In this document: one piece after another, positions 1 to 14,914 of the stretch
How the letters are laid out: each line of letters opens with the position of its first letter
Position numbering within the stretch: the stretch's first letter is position 1
NCBI RefSeq assembly: GCF_037975245.1
Contig: NC_092567.1
Coordinates: 19,901,376-19,965,375, forward strand
Length of the DNA stretch: 64,000 nt
DNA from: Apostichopus japonicus
Lineage: Eukaryota > Echinodermata > Holothuroidea > Aspidochirotida > Stichopodidae
Direction: 5' to 3'
Notes under the pieces: generated by a model
What the model saw: the letters and a program-made list of their open reading frames with translations, nothing else
Database searches by the model: none
What the model was told of the DNA's origin: nothing
Position numbers and translations under genes: made by a program

Positions 1-985
1 AATCTGTTTACTATATATACACAGTGTTTTAATCTGACTAGATTAGAACACTGTTCTCTTATCTGTTTACTATATATAAACAGTGTTAATATCTGATCTG
101 AATAGAACACTGTTCCATTATCTGTTTACTATAAAGTGTGTATATCTGACTACATTAGAACACTGTTCTATTATCTGTTTACTATATTAACAGTGTTTAT
201 ATCTGACTAGATTAGAACACTGTTCTAATCTGTTTTCTATATATAAACACTGTTTATATCCGATCAGAAAAGAACGATTAGAACACAGTTCTAAGCTGTT
301 TACTATATATAAACACTGTTTATATCTGATCAGAATAGAACACTGTTCACATCTGTTTACTATATAAACAGTGTTTATATCTGACTAGATTAGAACACTG
401 TTCTATTATCTGTTACTATATTTAAACAGTCCTTAAATCTGACAAGATTAGAACACAGTTCTAAGCTGTTTACTATATATAAACACTGTTTATATCTGAT
501 CAGAATAGAACAATGTTCAGATATGTTTATTATGTATAAACACTGTTTAATAGCTGAATAGATTAGAACACTGTTCTGATCCGTTTACTATATATAAACA
601 CTGTTTATATCTGATCAGAATAGAATACTGTTCAGATATGTTTATTATGTATAAACACTGTTTAATAGCTGATTAGACTAGAACACTGTTCTGATCTGTT
701 TACTATATATAAACAATGTTTATATCTGATCAGAATAGAACAATGTTCAGATATATTTATTATGTATAACACTGTTTCATAGCTGTTTAGATTAGAACAC
801 TATTTCATCTGTTTACTATATATAAACAGTTTACATCTGATCATTATACAACACGCTTCAAGTCTCTTTATTATGTATAAACACTGTTTCATTGCAGATT
901 AGACTAGATTAGGACACTGTTCTGATCTGTTTACTATATATAAACACTGTTTTATAGCTGATTAGATTAGAACACTGTTCTCATC
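1..985. repeat. AT-rich minisatellite, about 60-bp unit, about 16 copies
   Basis: Each unit carries a CTGTTTACTATATATAAACA-type segment followed by an ATCTGATCAGA-type segment and AGAACACTGTTC. The last is a near-perfect palindrome (AGAACA-C-TGTTCT) seen about 16 times with point variants. The array begins before the window and ends near 985, where it decays into AT-rich DNA. It lies left of TTC17 exon 6, so it is probably intronic. No coding potential is visible. Confidence 0.9.
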
Positions 986-1139
986 TGTTTACCATATATG
1001 AACAAACACTTAAAAAATATATATTTAAACAAATTTAAAACAGTTCTGAGACTTAACAAAGTGGTTCTCAATATTCAAACCAGCGCTAAATGAAAGTTCA
1101 GACTATTTCTGGAGAAGAAACCAAAGCAAAATATCTTAC

Positions 1140-1287
1140 GGCTAAGACATTTCCCAGCATAAAGTAGAGGACTTCCATGTCTTCTCCAGATTCCATAGCA
1201 CTCTGTACCAAGATGGCGGCGTCCGAAGATTGATGGCTTCTGTGAAGAACGTTGGCCATGTTCAGAAGAGCAATGTTCTTGTCTTTC
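1140..1287 (-). CDS. TTC17: TTC17 exon 6: TPR helix
   Basis: The acceptor is AACTTTTCACAG and the donor GTAAGA at 1139. The exon encodes KDKNIALLNMANVLHRSHQS, then SDAAILVQSAMESGEDMEVL and YFMLGNVLA, matching the NLANVLHRA...LGNIYA repeat of vertebrate TTC17. It is the last exon of this gene inside the window. Confidence 0.9.
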
Positions 1288-4200
1288 CTGTGAAAAGTTA
1301 CAGTTTAGCAATGTAATAAAACACTACAACAACAAACAAATATATAAATAAATACCCTTGTACACCAATGGCCAATTGATGAAAAGGAAAATATTCCTTA
1401 CTTTTGATCCCAAAGGTCACACATTAAAGAGTCTGCAGGGAGCGATATTCTAATTCTTCTTGAAATACCAAAGAAATACCAAAATTGGCAATGCAAGAAA
1501 ACATTTCCATACACACAATAGGCTATAGTCTACACCATTCATCGACTTGTCCAGGAAAGGCGAATGATCGCATAGTTTATTACCATATCTCACATTTTAA
1601 GAGTCTGTTGGTGCACTGTTCCAATCTCTCTTACAAAATATGCAAATAAATAATATTAGCAAATCACTAGAGAGGAAGAAATGCACAGAACCGTCCGCTA
1701 CTTTGCCCAAAAATTCCCTCATTTAAAGACGTCCCTACAATGTTTACAGAAAATAAACATGCAACACTGAACACAGACAGCAGGCTATGAACAAATACAA
1801 TTCTTATTATTTGTCAATTACTTGACACCTGAGTCTTTCGTTACCCTCAGAGTCACCAAGGCTGCCCTCACCCCCCACCCCCCACTCCCAACCCCAGGTT
1901 CAGAATAACCAAGGCGTATCATGAGTTTAACCTAATCTATCTATCTACTTCACACACAAATCTTATCTGATTACAAACTTTACCAATCCAAAAAACCTTC
2001 AAACCAAAAATTCCAAGAGGTTCAACAGATGATCGATAAATTTTCTGCAAAATTCCTCTTTTTATCACAAAGAATGATACACATGATCAAACAGATAAAA
2101 CAAAAAGATTATCTTACTGTTTGGAGAAATGGAGAGCCCTCCTTGAGCATTCAATCACTTCCTTGGAATTCCCCTTAATCCTCCAAAAATAGCCAGCGAT
2201 GTCATACAATACCCAGGATGTTTTGTTCTATTCAGAAAAAAAAGAAGAAAAAAAAAGGGAATCATGATTTTTTTTTGTCCAAAAATGGAAAAACGAGAGA
2301 GGAAAGTTCATTTGTATCGGAGAGTTCATAAAAAAAAAGATAAGATCAAATAACATTTTAGAAAAGTTTAGATACACAAAAACAAATTTTATCTCTTTTC
2401 CAATCAACATTACTTATCTGAGCATTTATAACCATACCAGCAGGACCAACAAGGAGTAAAATATACTGTATGATACCGTCAATTTTAATACAGTTTTTTC
2501 ATGTAATATCCCTATTGATGACATGTGAGCAGTTCATACCAGTTTCATGAATTTTCTGAAAGTTATATGAGTTTGTAGAAAAGAGAAGTTCCAGTTAACC
2601 AGCAGGATAAAAATACTTTCAATACATAGCAAATGGATAAATTAGCATTCCATTATCTGTTAATGAGTCAATGTTGCTATTTAGCACAACACAAGATCAA
2701 AAGCCTACTGTAGTGGTACAGCAGTGTTGAATAATTTTATTAGGTTTAAGGACCCTTAAAGGTAAGAATACACTTTATTACTAGAAGTGAATTATTTCTT
2801 TAGCATTACTGATTCAAGGAAAAAATTTTTAAGATCTTTTTACTTTTTTTTTTCTGTTTGTACCTCAGACAACCAGGTCTCACGTTTTGGTTGTCCGAAC
2901 AGCGAATTTGGTAGTCTGAAAGAATTTAGCAAACTAACAACAGCCAACATGTACACTGTAGGAGAAGTGTGTAGGTTTGGAGCAAAGACCACCAGCTTTA
3001 GGCCAGTCAAAATCCCCTTTCGGGTGGATCATGTGCCTACCAACTTTTATTATTGTATTTCAGTATTTCCAAAGTGGATCAAGGGTGAACTAATGTATCA
3101 CTTGATCTTTTCCAGGTTATATAGTCACAATGCCATTTAAAGTTGATGTAAACCACTACAAATTCTGTCGGATGACCAACTAAGTTGATTTTGGTCAACT
3201 CAACAGAAATTTGGTCGTCTCGATCCCAATATCGGACGGCCGTTAAATATTGGCCTTGTGGTTGCGGGTTGATATGCAACATAATTAACATTGCTGAAAA
3301 CATTAAACATCAAAGACTCAAACATCCACAATCAAAGCACACAATTTCCAAGATACAACCACTTAGTGCTAGGCAGGTTAAGAAACTGGAGTTTGGGATA
3401 AGGGATTCTGCTTACTGGTAGAGGTGGTTACCAAAGGTAACCATAAACAAAGTCACTTCTTTGGGAGCCCACTCAATCAAAACTTTCCAAGAGGCTTGTC
3501 AAATGACGACCAGACACTTTTAAAGCATAGTTATACACTTGATGCTAACGTCCATACAATAATCCTGTTCCAGGACAATGTTCAGATCACCAGTAAATTT
3601 TTTTTCCAAAATCACCCATCCTTATTCATAGTGATCTGCTGCCAGGCTGATCACTCGCACTAGCCCTGTCTCTCACATCACCCCCATACTTCATGACCTT
3701 CATTGGCTACCTGTCAAACTGCGTATTGATTACAAGGTACTCCCGTTAACCTTCAAATGTATTCATGGTATTGGGCCACACTACTTTGGTGAAATTGTTC
3801 AAAGTTATACCCCAACTCGCCATCTGTGCTCTAGCACCCAATTATTGCTCTCTATGCACCCTGTGTCCCCTAAATCTTATGGCGAGTGATCTTGCCAGTA
3901 CTCCTCAACCCTCCTTTGGAATAAACTCCCACTCAACATCAAGAATAAAGAATGTCATGTCTGTGGAGATGTTCAAAACTGTTTGAAGACACACCTGTTT
4001 TCATTGTTATAATTGTTATGTTTACTATTATTGTATATTGTGTACATATTCTTTTGTACAGCGCGGCGAGACTTTATTGTAAGTTGCGCTAGATACAACA
4101 ACTGTTTATTATTATCATTATTATCATTATTATAGTGAGAAAACCACTTTTCCATGACACTGACCTTGGACAGAGCTTTGCTGAGTAGATGCCCGATGTT

Positions 4201-7200
4201 CTCTAATGTATCTTGCTGAGGTAGAAGATAAGAGAGCTCCGGCTCTGGGTGGTTGCTAAGGTTATGACGTTCCTGAACGGACTGTTAGAAAGTAACACAA
4301 ATCGATACATAAACCCAAGATAAATTGTTACAGGGTAAAATATATTCAAACTGATTGATCTGTCCTTCATCAATGCAGAAGTTTAATATGAAATGTGGCT
4401 ATAGTATATATATTAATATTTAATTATACATCAAGTAACTTAGTGTAACCTATATTATACACTCAGAGTACAGTAACTTACCCTGATGAAGATCATAATA
4501 CGTATGCATAATCAAGGCAGGTCAAAGCCCTTTTTTCCACATGTTTTTCCACATACTTTTAAACACTCCTTTTTAGATCTAGCTATGTTTGCTAAGTACA
4601 TTCCAAGAATCAATGCAAATTCATGAATATACCACCTGCTTTAAACTTGCCTGAAGATGGTCACATAGGTGTGCGTAAAGAAAGACAGGACAAAAATAAT
4701 TTCAATGCATTTTTTTTCCACGTACTGAAGCACTCCTCTTTAGCTCTAGCTTTATTGCAAAGTGCAATCCAACAATCCAATGCATATTCATGAATATGCC
4801 ACCTGTGCTAACCTCACCTGAAGATGGTCACATGCATACATTATGAAAAGACAGGATATAAAACTATTAATGCATTTCTTTCCACATACTTAAGCACTCC
4901 TTTTTAGATCTAGCTATGTGGTAAAGTACAATCCAACAATCCAATGCATATTCATGAATATATCACCTGCTTTAAACTCATCTGAAGATGATCACATATG
5001 CATCCATAATGAATAGACAGGATATGAAACTTTTAATGCATTTTTTTTCCACATACTGAAGCACTCCTTTTTAGATGTAGCTATGTTGCAAAGTGCATTC
5101 CAACAATCAATGAATATTCATGACTGAATATACCACAAACATTCCAGCAGCTTTGAACTCACCTGAAGATGATCATATGCATGCATACTGAAAGGCAGGT
5201 CAAAAACTCGGGTGCAGTTAGGACGTAGAAACTTCTTACTCTCGTTAACCTTGATACTCAGGTACTCTGTGACACTGTAGGAAATGAAGAGAATTCAATT
5301 CTGGTCAGACATGATTTTACCAAAGAAATCTTTTGCATTTCCTCATTTTTGGGGACTTCTTCTCAAAATGTTTGGCATCCCATGAGTTAAACTGACCCAT
5401 CAGCCATCATCATTAATCTATGTGATAGAGTTAATGTACTTCCATGCTTTCGATCGCTCGAACAGTGAAGAAATATCGCACTCCAATTGGCAGATATGAA
5501 TGTGGCATAGGTTTATATGGTTCCTAAGTTACACACACATGGCTGTGCAGACTAGCTTGAGTTTCTATGTTTAAATAAGACATAATTGAGCCTTGTGTGC
5601 TTTTCAAGTTGATTTTATTTTAATATTTTATGATTATTTAATTATTGAAATGTTTCATTTTCTGTTCAGTCTCGACTGTCTCGTCTAGCAGACACACTTT
5701 TTTCTACATCCTACTTTCTCTTATACTCTTTGTACTGTACTTAGCTTACTTTAATTAAAGCCTTGTTATGCATGCCATTATATAAGTACATGAACTAACC
5801 GATCCCTAACTCTACAATTTTATTGGTACCATGGGAAAACAGGAGTAAACATAACCAAACAATTAGTAGGATGTACCTTTTAGGTCTCTCGAAAAGGAAA
5901 ACTATGGAGTCACTCTTACCTATGTTGCAAAATTGTGAGGGGGCACAGCGGATTGCAAAGTCGGCAATGCCTATAACGCAGATCGCAAAGTCGGCAATTA
6001 CTATTACGGTAAGATTCCTCCAACTCGGCAGCATACAGAAACATTGTACTCAAAGCCAAAGCTAAACTGCATTAAATCGGGGCACACATTTTGGAAACTA
6101 TGCATGTTAAGTTCTTCAATACCGCCCTCATTACCTTTCAGAGAAACATTTCATACTTTTGTTTTGTTTTCCAATAACTTTTGGCTCATTTGCAGAGATT
6201 GGATGAATAAAGAATTCAAACAAAATGATTTGAGTCCTTTCTTCGTTATCGTTTCTATTTTATCAAATTCAAAACGTTAATCAGACACATTTTTTGAATT
6301 TCTTGAATAAAGTACTGTACTACAACTAGCACATTTTTCTTGACAAATACTGACGTCATTTTTAAATGCCAAACAATTTGCTTCAGATGAGATGAGAACT
6401 TTTCCCTACCTTATTCAAGCAGTACTCAACATTTTTTTTTCTTAAAAAGGCAACAAAATTATCTCTTTTTTTACTTAAAAAGCAAACCTGATTTTATGAC
6501 TTCTTTTTTGTAATGTTCATCAACAAAAGAAGTTGTGGGTAATGTTCATAACATAAATATTAATACAATCAATAATTGAAGATTTCTGCAGATGAACTGA
6601 TTGTTTGTTACAGTAGCATGGTGACTTCGAAGTTCGGACACTTAAGACTTAAAACACCCCAAAACTAAATCTTCTGGTATAAATCACCAGAAAATATACT
6701 TCATATGGTGGGAGAATTGTGTTATAGTACGATACACGGCCAAACTTTCTTTCTTGCAAACTGTTTTCACGTTGTTTTCCAAGAAGGTTCTTCGTGATTG
6801 TGGAACTGGTATTTCTTTGCTAGAGTATTGCGAAGTTCGGACACGCAACCCACAGTGTGGCGCTGGTGATAAAATTGGTGGCGCAGTTGCTCTTTCAGTA
6901 ATTATAACAGACTTCATAGATCTTCGTCATTTTATTGACAAATATGTAAGTAATTTCTTGCACACGGGTCATTTTGGAGAGAAAATAACTGTAGCTTCGT
7001 ACTTTTTGGTGAAATTTGGCTCTTCCTGTAGGTTTTCATGGTGAAATCGTGTATTTCTTAGGGTGTCCGAACTTCGCAGTATGCCGAACTTGGCAATACT
7101 GGCTATACTGCGGGTACAATAACCTTAACATGTTTTTCCCATCAATGTAATCTCACCTTATTCCTTTATTTTCTAAAGATATAGCCGTGCTGACGTACAG

Positions 7201-8957
7201 CTCAAACTCTGTCAGAGGTCGGCCGGCTTCTACGCAGTCCGAGTCGCTCCGCAGGAATTTCTCTTCCATGTCCGTGTCATCTTCGTTTGCCTCGATCTCT
7301 TTCTTGTGTCTCTCTAAATCTCGCTGCAGCCTCAAGACCTCTTCCGTTCTTCTCTCTTGTTCCAGGACGGCAAGCAGACTGTACGGCTCTTTCATGTTGA
7401 ATGCAGAGTCGAGCTAAGAAAATAAAAAGCAACATGATATTGTCGCCGAAGTTAGCTTCAAGTTCCATAATGTTCATACATTGTCTAAAACTCATAACTA
7501 TTCTGATAAAAAAAAAAAGATTCAAATATTATGTAATAGTCCCAGTATCAATGCAAAACTTCTGACAAGGCCTAATGTTAAGAAATTAGTGTGCAGACAT
7601 ACGATAGCCTAAAGTACAAACATCGCTATGTTTACACAGGGTATAGTAGCTTTACAAAGAGTTGCAGTTTAACAACTTTTGGTTCTATTGAGAACAATTT
7701 GTGGTTGTTCTGAAGAGAAAGATGTTTGTTCATTCAATAAAAATGTATTTTGGTACTTTTTTTCACACGCCAAGTTGTTAGTGTGTGTTCCTCAAGAAAA
7801 AAAATAGATGCGTCCATCAGATGTAACCAGTTTGAAGGATTGGCATCCCTGGCTAAAACCCTGGGTCCGGGATGCAGAATCATGCGCCCTAACAATGCTG
7901 CAACAGGTGTGATGGAAAGAGCACATGTCTGTGCAAATCTTTCTGATATGATAGTGTACTGGAAATCAGGTGTAGTAAGGGCAGTAACATTCCTTCCTTT
8001 AAAGCATACCAGTAATGATGATCTCGCTGAGTTTGCTCAGTGGTTTAGTTCTTTCCTTCAGTTATGTGATTCCGTTGATGGTTTGACCAGATTCAACCAG
8101 GAATAGAAAGAATGACACTTAAGAAGTCAAACCTTGTTCAAAGCAAGTTTGCACATGTGTTGAACACTTTCATGAAGTTAACTGCATAAATTCTGCTTAC
8201 TGATTCATGAAGGTGCCTTGAAATACAAAATCGATGTTCTGTTTTTTACTGTGGCCATTCGTATGTTCATTGTGATGTGTCCACTTACAGTTGCATAATA
8301 CAGTGCTAGACTGGTGATATTTACTTTACAAGGTGGCAATTTTGAATGTTGGAAGCCCGACTGGCTGTTTGATCATGAATTTTGGTATCCTAAATACGGT
8401 TATATTATTAAGAGCCCAGGGCACCCGTCACATAGGATTTTTCAAGCTCTGAGTGACTGTATTGAGGAAATGTTTCTGCAGAGTATTTATTTCCATTCAC
8501 AAACTTTGTACAGCTACTGTAAAGCATTGGCCAAACTAAGGCCATGCGTTATTTTGTATAACTTATCAAAAACTACAGTGTTTTTTCATAAGGCATAAGT
8601 CTGTACGGTTGTGTATGTTTTATTCATATAGGCTAGGCTAGACTCAGTAACACCTGAGCTGTTACCTGCTTCAATGAGCCTAGTGAGTGGTAGTAGTTTC
8701 GCTACATTGCATTCCATACAGTTAGTGTGTGCTGCCACAAATACGGTGATGCAATACTTGAATGTAGTGTAATGACGTTGTCATTGTCTTAAACACTTTC
8801 ACCTTGAAAGGAACATATAAAAATTCAGTTTTAGGCAAACCTGCTGTGTAATCATGCCATCTTCTGTAACAACCCAATGTGTTGTACTCTTGACCGGATC
8901 AAGGGCTGCTAGAATTGCCAGAAAGGCAACCAACATTTGGCTCATGTTGGTTGCCAT
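1140..8957 (-). CDS. TTC17: Tetratricopeptide repeat protein 17 homologue, 5' part (six exons, incomplete)
   Basis: This is the 5' part of a spliced TTC17 gene. Coding exons read 8957-8841, 7413-7157, 5274-5163, 4281-4165, 2227-2118 and 1287-1140, and all junctions are GT-AG with compatible phases (0, 2, 0, 0, 2, 0). The roughly 287 residues begin with a signal-peptide-like stretch, then THWVVTEDG, the diagnostic TTC17 N-terminus. A charged helix follows with EIEANEDD and DCVEAG...PL motifs, then DLPFSMHAYDHLQ, then VQER.NLS, then TPR-type helices containing SWVLYDIAGYFWRIKGNS and NIALLNMANVLHRS. Vertebrate TTC17 is about 1140 aa, so most TPRs lie left of position 1. Human TTC17 is linked to actin polymerisation and ciliogenesis; that role is transferred by homology. 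The first ATG has a strong context (A at -3, G at +4). Assignment rests on recalled family sequence. Confidence 0.9.
2118..2227 (-). CDS. TTC17: TTC17 exon 5: TPR helix
   Basis: This exon encodes NKTSWVLYDIAGYFWRIKG and then a CSRRALHFSK helix, the first TPR-like pair of TTC17. The acceptor is TTCTGAATAG and the donor GTAAGA at 2117. It ends in phase 2 and joins exon 6 to read ...SKQKDKN. Confidence 0.88.
3669..4012 (+). mobile_element. CR1/L2-like LINE 3' end, decayed
   Basis: One frame reads HITPILHDLHWLPVKLRIDYK, then LTFKCIHG, a degenerate RSSxQLLL-like region, WNKLPLNIK and finally LKTHLF before a stop. This is the usual C-terminus of CR1/L2-type reverse-transcriptase ORFs. An in-frame TGA at about 3888 breaks it. 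The downstream ATT-rich microsatellite tail near 4090-4135 fits an L2/CR1 3' end. It lies in the intron between TTC17 exons 4 and 5, opposite in strand. Confidence 0.8.
4165..4281 (-). CDS. TTC17: TTC17 exon 4
   Basis: This phase 0/0 exon of 39 codons opens SVQERHNLSNHPEPELSYLL and closes IGHLLSKALSK. The acceptor is TTTCTAACAG and the donor is AAG/GTCAGT. It corresponds to the VQERVNLS...IGHLI segment of vertebrate TTC17. Confidence 0.88.
4540..5163. repeat. 167-bp tandem repeat, four copies, including the TTC17 exon 3 donor region
   Basis: The phrase AAGCACTCCTTTTTAGATCTA recurs near 4559, 4728, 4892 and 5059 with spacing 164-169 bp. Each unit also holds ATTCATGAATAT and, on the minus strand, a copy of the exon 3 end CATCTTCAG plus a donor. 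The exon 3 boundary at 5162/5163 is one member of the series. Confidence 0.85.
5163..5274 (-). CDS. TTC17: TTC17 exon 3
   Basis: The acceptor is TTTCCTACAG and the donor is CAG/GTGAGT at 5162. The exon encodes ...RPNCTRVFDLPFSMHAYDHLQ and ends in phase 0. Its last roughly 40 bases and the donor recur three more times as part of a 167-bp tandem repeat in the following intron. Confidence 0.9.
6629..7075. repeat. Putative MITE with inverted GAAGTTCGGACAC ends
   Basis: GAAGTTCGGACACTTAAGA at 6629 is mirrored by TCTTAGGGTGTCCGAACTTC at 7056. A third direct copy of GAAGTTCGGACAC lies at about 6832. No clear target duplication was found, so the ends are approximate. It is inside TTC17 intron 2. Confidence 0.55.
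7157..7413 (-). CDS. TTC17: TTC17 exon 2: N-terminal charged helix
   Basis: The acceptor is a clean polypyrimidine tract ending TTAG at 7414, and the donor is GTGAGA at 7156. The exon starts LDSAFNMKEPYSLLAVLEQE, runs through a long charged helix (RLQRDLERHKKEIEANEDD) and ends in phase 2 after ENKGI. It matches the segment that follows THWVVTEDG in vertebrate TTC17. Confidence 0.9.
8841..8957 (-). CDS. TTC17: TTC17 exon 1: start codon, signal peptide, THWVVTEDG motif
   Basis: This exon encodes 39 residues: a short polar start, a hydrophobic core (MLVAFLAILAAL) and then TTHWVVTEDGMITQQ. It ends CAG before a GTTTGC donor at 8840, phase 0. A second in-frame ATG at residue 5 is an alternative start, but the first has the better context. 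The exon sits 1.4 kb from exon 2. Confidence 0.9.
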
Positions 8958-9156
8958 TTTTACTCCGGGACACTATGCATTTCACATCTACGGTGCACTG
9001 TACTGTAGAGCCGGAGATCGAGATCTACAGTATGGAACGCCAATAGAGAACATGTTGACGGCGACAATCGGAAATCACAAGCACCTTAATTGAATAACAA
9101 CTGCCTAAATAAATATAAAAACCGCATATGTTTAAAGTAGCATCGGTGATGTCAGG

Positions 9157-10690
9157 GTTCTTTCCTTCGCAGTATAGGCCAATCTCGAAAAGGAAGACCG
9201 AATAACGAAGCCCTTCATTAATAATCATCAAATAAGATACAATCGCCATGAAACTCTTCTTGTAGATCATAGACAGTGTAACGGCCGTGTCAGCCCTGGG
9301 GCACGGGGAGAGGGGTTTATGAAACCATTAGTTACGTGGTAAGGAGCAAGTCATGAAGCATATGGGCATCCAACTGTGATCTATTTCGGCCTCTTTATAA
9401 TTGCCGTCACGATTGACCTTTTTGTCAGGTTTCCTAATCTCTTTTTTCTTCATGTTACATCTTCTTTGGAAAATGACCTATTAAATATGTTTGATATAGT
9501 CAGGTAGCCATCTTGTGATCAACCCTTTTCTTTTTTTTACAGATTTATACAATTAACAGTATAGAGGGCGGTATGTCAGTATAGTCATTAAATACAAGTA
9601 TTCTGAATGCGTGACATGACCATCTAAGAAGCATTTCACCAATAGTTTCAAATACAAAACGAATTTAGTTTGAAATATCGAAGTGTTCTTTTTCGAGATT
9701 CGCAATATAGGCAAATCTCGAAAAGGAAGACCGAATGCCGATATTTCAAGCTAACTTCATATTTATTTGAATCTAATGGTGAAATGCTTCATTAGATGTT
9801 CATTTCCCAAAGAAGAGGAGACTCACAATATGAAGAAAAATGAAATCCACGAAAACTGTCGAATAAAGTCAATGGTGGCCGTCATTTTGCCGAAATAGAT
9901 CGCAGTTGTACGGATGCCCATAACGTTAAATGACTTGCTCCTTACCACGTAACTAATGGTTACATAATCCCCACTCCCCGTTGCCAGGGCCTACACGGCC
10001 ATTTAACTTTGTATGATCTACTCGAAGAGTTTCTTGACGATTGTATCTGTTTTACATGATTATTAATGAAGGTCTTCGTTTTTCGGTCTTCCTTTTCGAG
10101 ATTGGCCTATACTGCGAATTTCGAAAACGAAGATCGAAAAACGAAGACTTCGATATTTCAAACAAAATTCATTTTGTGTTTGAAACTATTGGTGAAATGC
10201 TTCTTTAGATTTTCATTTCCCGAAGAAGAGGAGACAGACAATATGAAGAAAAATGAAATCCACGAAAACTGTCGAATAAAGTCGGTGGTGTCCGTCATTT
10301 TGAAAAACCCGAAATAGATCACAGTTGTACGGATGCCCATAAGGATAAATGACTTGATCCTTACCACGTAACTAATGGTTACATAATCCCCACTCCCCGT
10401 TGCCAGGGCCTACACGGCCATTTAACTTTGTATGATCTACTCGAAGAGTTTCTTGACGATTGTATCTGTTTTACATGATTATTAATGAAGGTCTTCGTTT
10501 TCGGTCTTTCTTTTCGAGATTGGCTTTTACTGCGAATCTCGAAAACGAAGATTGAAAAACGAAGACTTCTTTATTTGTTTTCGATTTTTCCATTCTTCTA
10601 TCTTGGATCTTCGTTTTAGATGTCTTCGTTTTAGAGATTTCACCAGTCTTCTGTCTTCGATCTTCGTTTGAGAGGTCTTCGTTTTAGACA
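9157..10690. repeat. Fold-back repeat: one inverted and two direct units of about 410 bp
   Basis: The unit containing GTACGGATGCCCATAA, TACCACGTAACTAATGGTTA and TCATGATTATTAATGAAGG-like text appears inverted at about 9160-9700. It then appears directly at about 9710-10110 and again at about 10115-10530 (offset 413 bp). The centre near 9705 is CGAGATT...AATCTCG. The right end decays into short TCTTCGTTTTAGA repeats. The left arm begins roughly 200 bp upstream of the TTC17 start codon. Confidence 0.85.
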
Positions 10691-10924
10691 CACCCCATAA
10701 TATTACTCAACAGTGGTACTACCCCTTACGAACCATTTAAACTACAGTAGCACATGTGGTGAACCACTGCGTAAAGACTGTAGGAAGATGAGTGCATGTT
10801 GCTAACATATCCCTAAAAAGGCTGTACTTGAAATGTGGTGTTTGGGAATATTAAGTACTCAAAAGCATTTGATATTTGGTGTTGTGCAAAGTTTAAGTGG
10901 GCTGTGATATCTAGACTGCAAGGG

Positions 10925-11275
10925 TTAAAGGGTGTGAAGACTCGCGCAGAAAGAAACGTCTAATGCCGGTTATCTGACCTAGTTTCGAATGAGGTGTAAC
11001 ATAAGTGTTAGACACCACCATCGATCCCAGAAAATACGCACACAGCTTGCTACCTTCGGTAATTAGGCACTAGTGTACAGTCAGTACATACAGCTGCGGT
11101 CAATACCCACAGCACAGTGCACAAACGATACAGCGAAGGACATCTCAGGTCCAGCTAAAGATAACAAGATATCACGTTTCATTACTGTTTGCATTTTGTA
11201 GCGACAAGCAGAAAACTTCACTTGCAAGCAACGAGAGCACGGCACGCGGTTTGGGCGAGTCTTCAATGCCTTTAA
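10925..11275 (+). mobile_element. TTAA-flanked MITE, copy 1
   Basis: The element is bounded by TTAA at both ends, with terminal inverted repeats TTAAAGGGTGTGAAGACTCG and its mirror CGAGTCTTCAATGCCTTTAA. The body contains CACCACCATCGATCCCAGAA. Copies occur at 14341, 24368 and 57478. A TTAA target with A/G-rich termini suggests a Kolobok- or piggyBac-type non-autonomous element. Confidence 0.85.
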
Positions 11276-14335
<3,060 letters not shown>

Positions 14336-14340
14336 TAAAA

Positions 14341-14489
14341 GGTCTAGATAAAAGATAACAAAGGTATCACGTTTCATTACTGCAGTCTGCATTTTGTAGC
14401 GACAAGAAGAAAACGTCATTTGCAAGCAACGGAAAGTTAACTTTTTCAGAGCGCGGCATGCGGTTTGGGCGAGTCTTCAATGCCTTTAA
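14341..14489 (+). mobile_element. TTAA MITE, 3' fragment
   Basis: This copy matches the right part of the MITE at 10925 (TATCACGTTTCATTACTG, GACAAGAAGAAAACGTCA) and ends TTTGGGCGAGTCTTCAATGC then TTTAA. The left half is missing. It starts at GTCTAGAT, the point at which the copy at 24368 is also interrupted. Confidence 0.8.
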
Positions 14490-14914
14490 CCTCAATGAGA
14501 TGGAGGTTTCCGGCTGAAGATATTTCTCCTGTTCTAAAGTAATCATATCTTGATGCATCTTTACCTGTGATGAAAAAAAATACAAGATAAATATAGTTCG
14601 GTTAAATTTTTCAGTTGCAAAATGGACGTTCAATATGATCGTCACTGATAAGCAATCTTAACATACTGTGGCAATTCCTCTACGCAGACCGCCGGTGAGA
14701 TTACACACGTGCATTATTCATCGCTTAATTCACGGTCAGCTGACGACAACGGGCCAATTAGATCCGAGAAAATTTAGTAAGTATGAATGAACATTATATA
14801 TTTATTTACTATCCTACTCATGATACTTAGGCTATTTTTCTATAGGGCTTTAGCATCCTTCTAAAGCCTATTCTTGGCGTTTACTGTAATTTAGCCAGAT
14901 AATGCAGTGGTTAA

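Noticed and set aside
1-985. Array of glucocorticoid/androgen response elements
   Set aside because: The AGAACA/TGTTCT half-sites have a 1-base spacer instead of 3, and the sites come from a minisatellite unit.
7750-8106. 118-aa plus-strand open frame inside TTC17 intron 1
   Set aside because: No recognised family, no splice or promoter context, and it sits in a host-gene intron on the opposite strand; chance remains the simplest reading.
8314-8598. 94-aa plus-strand open frame near TTC17 exon 1
   Set aside because: No homology recognised and composition like the surrounding intron.
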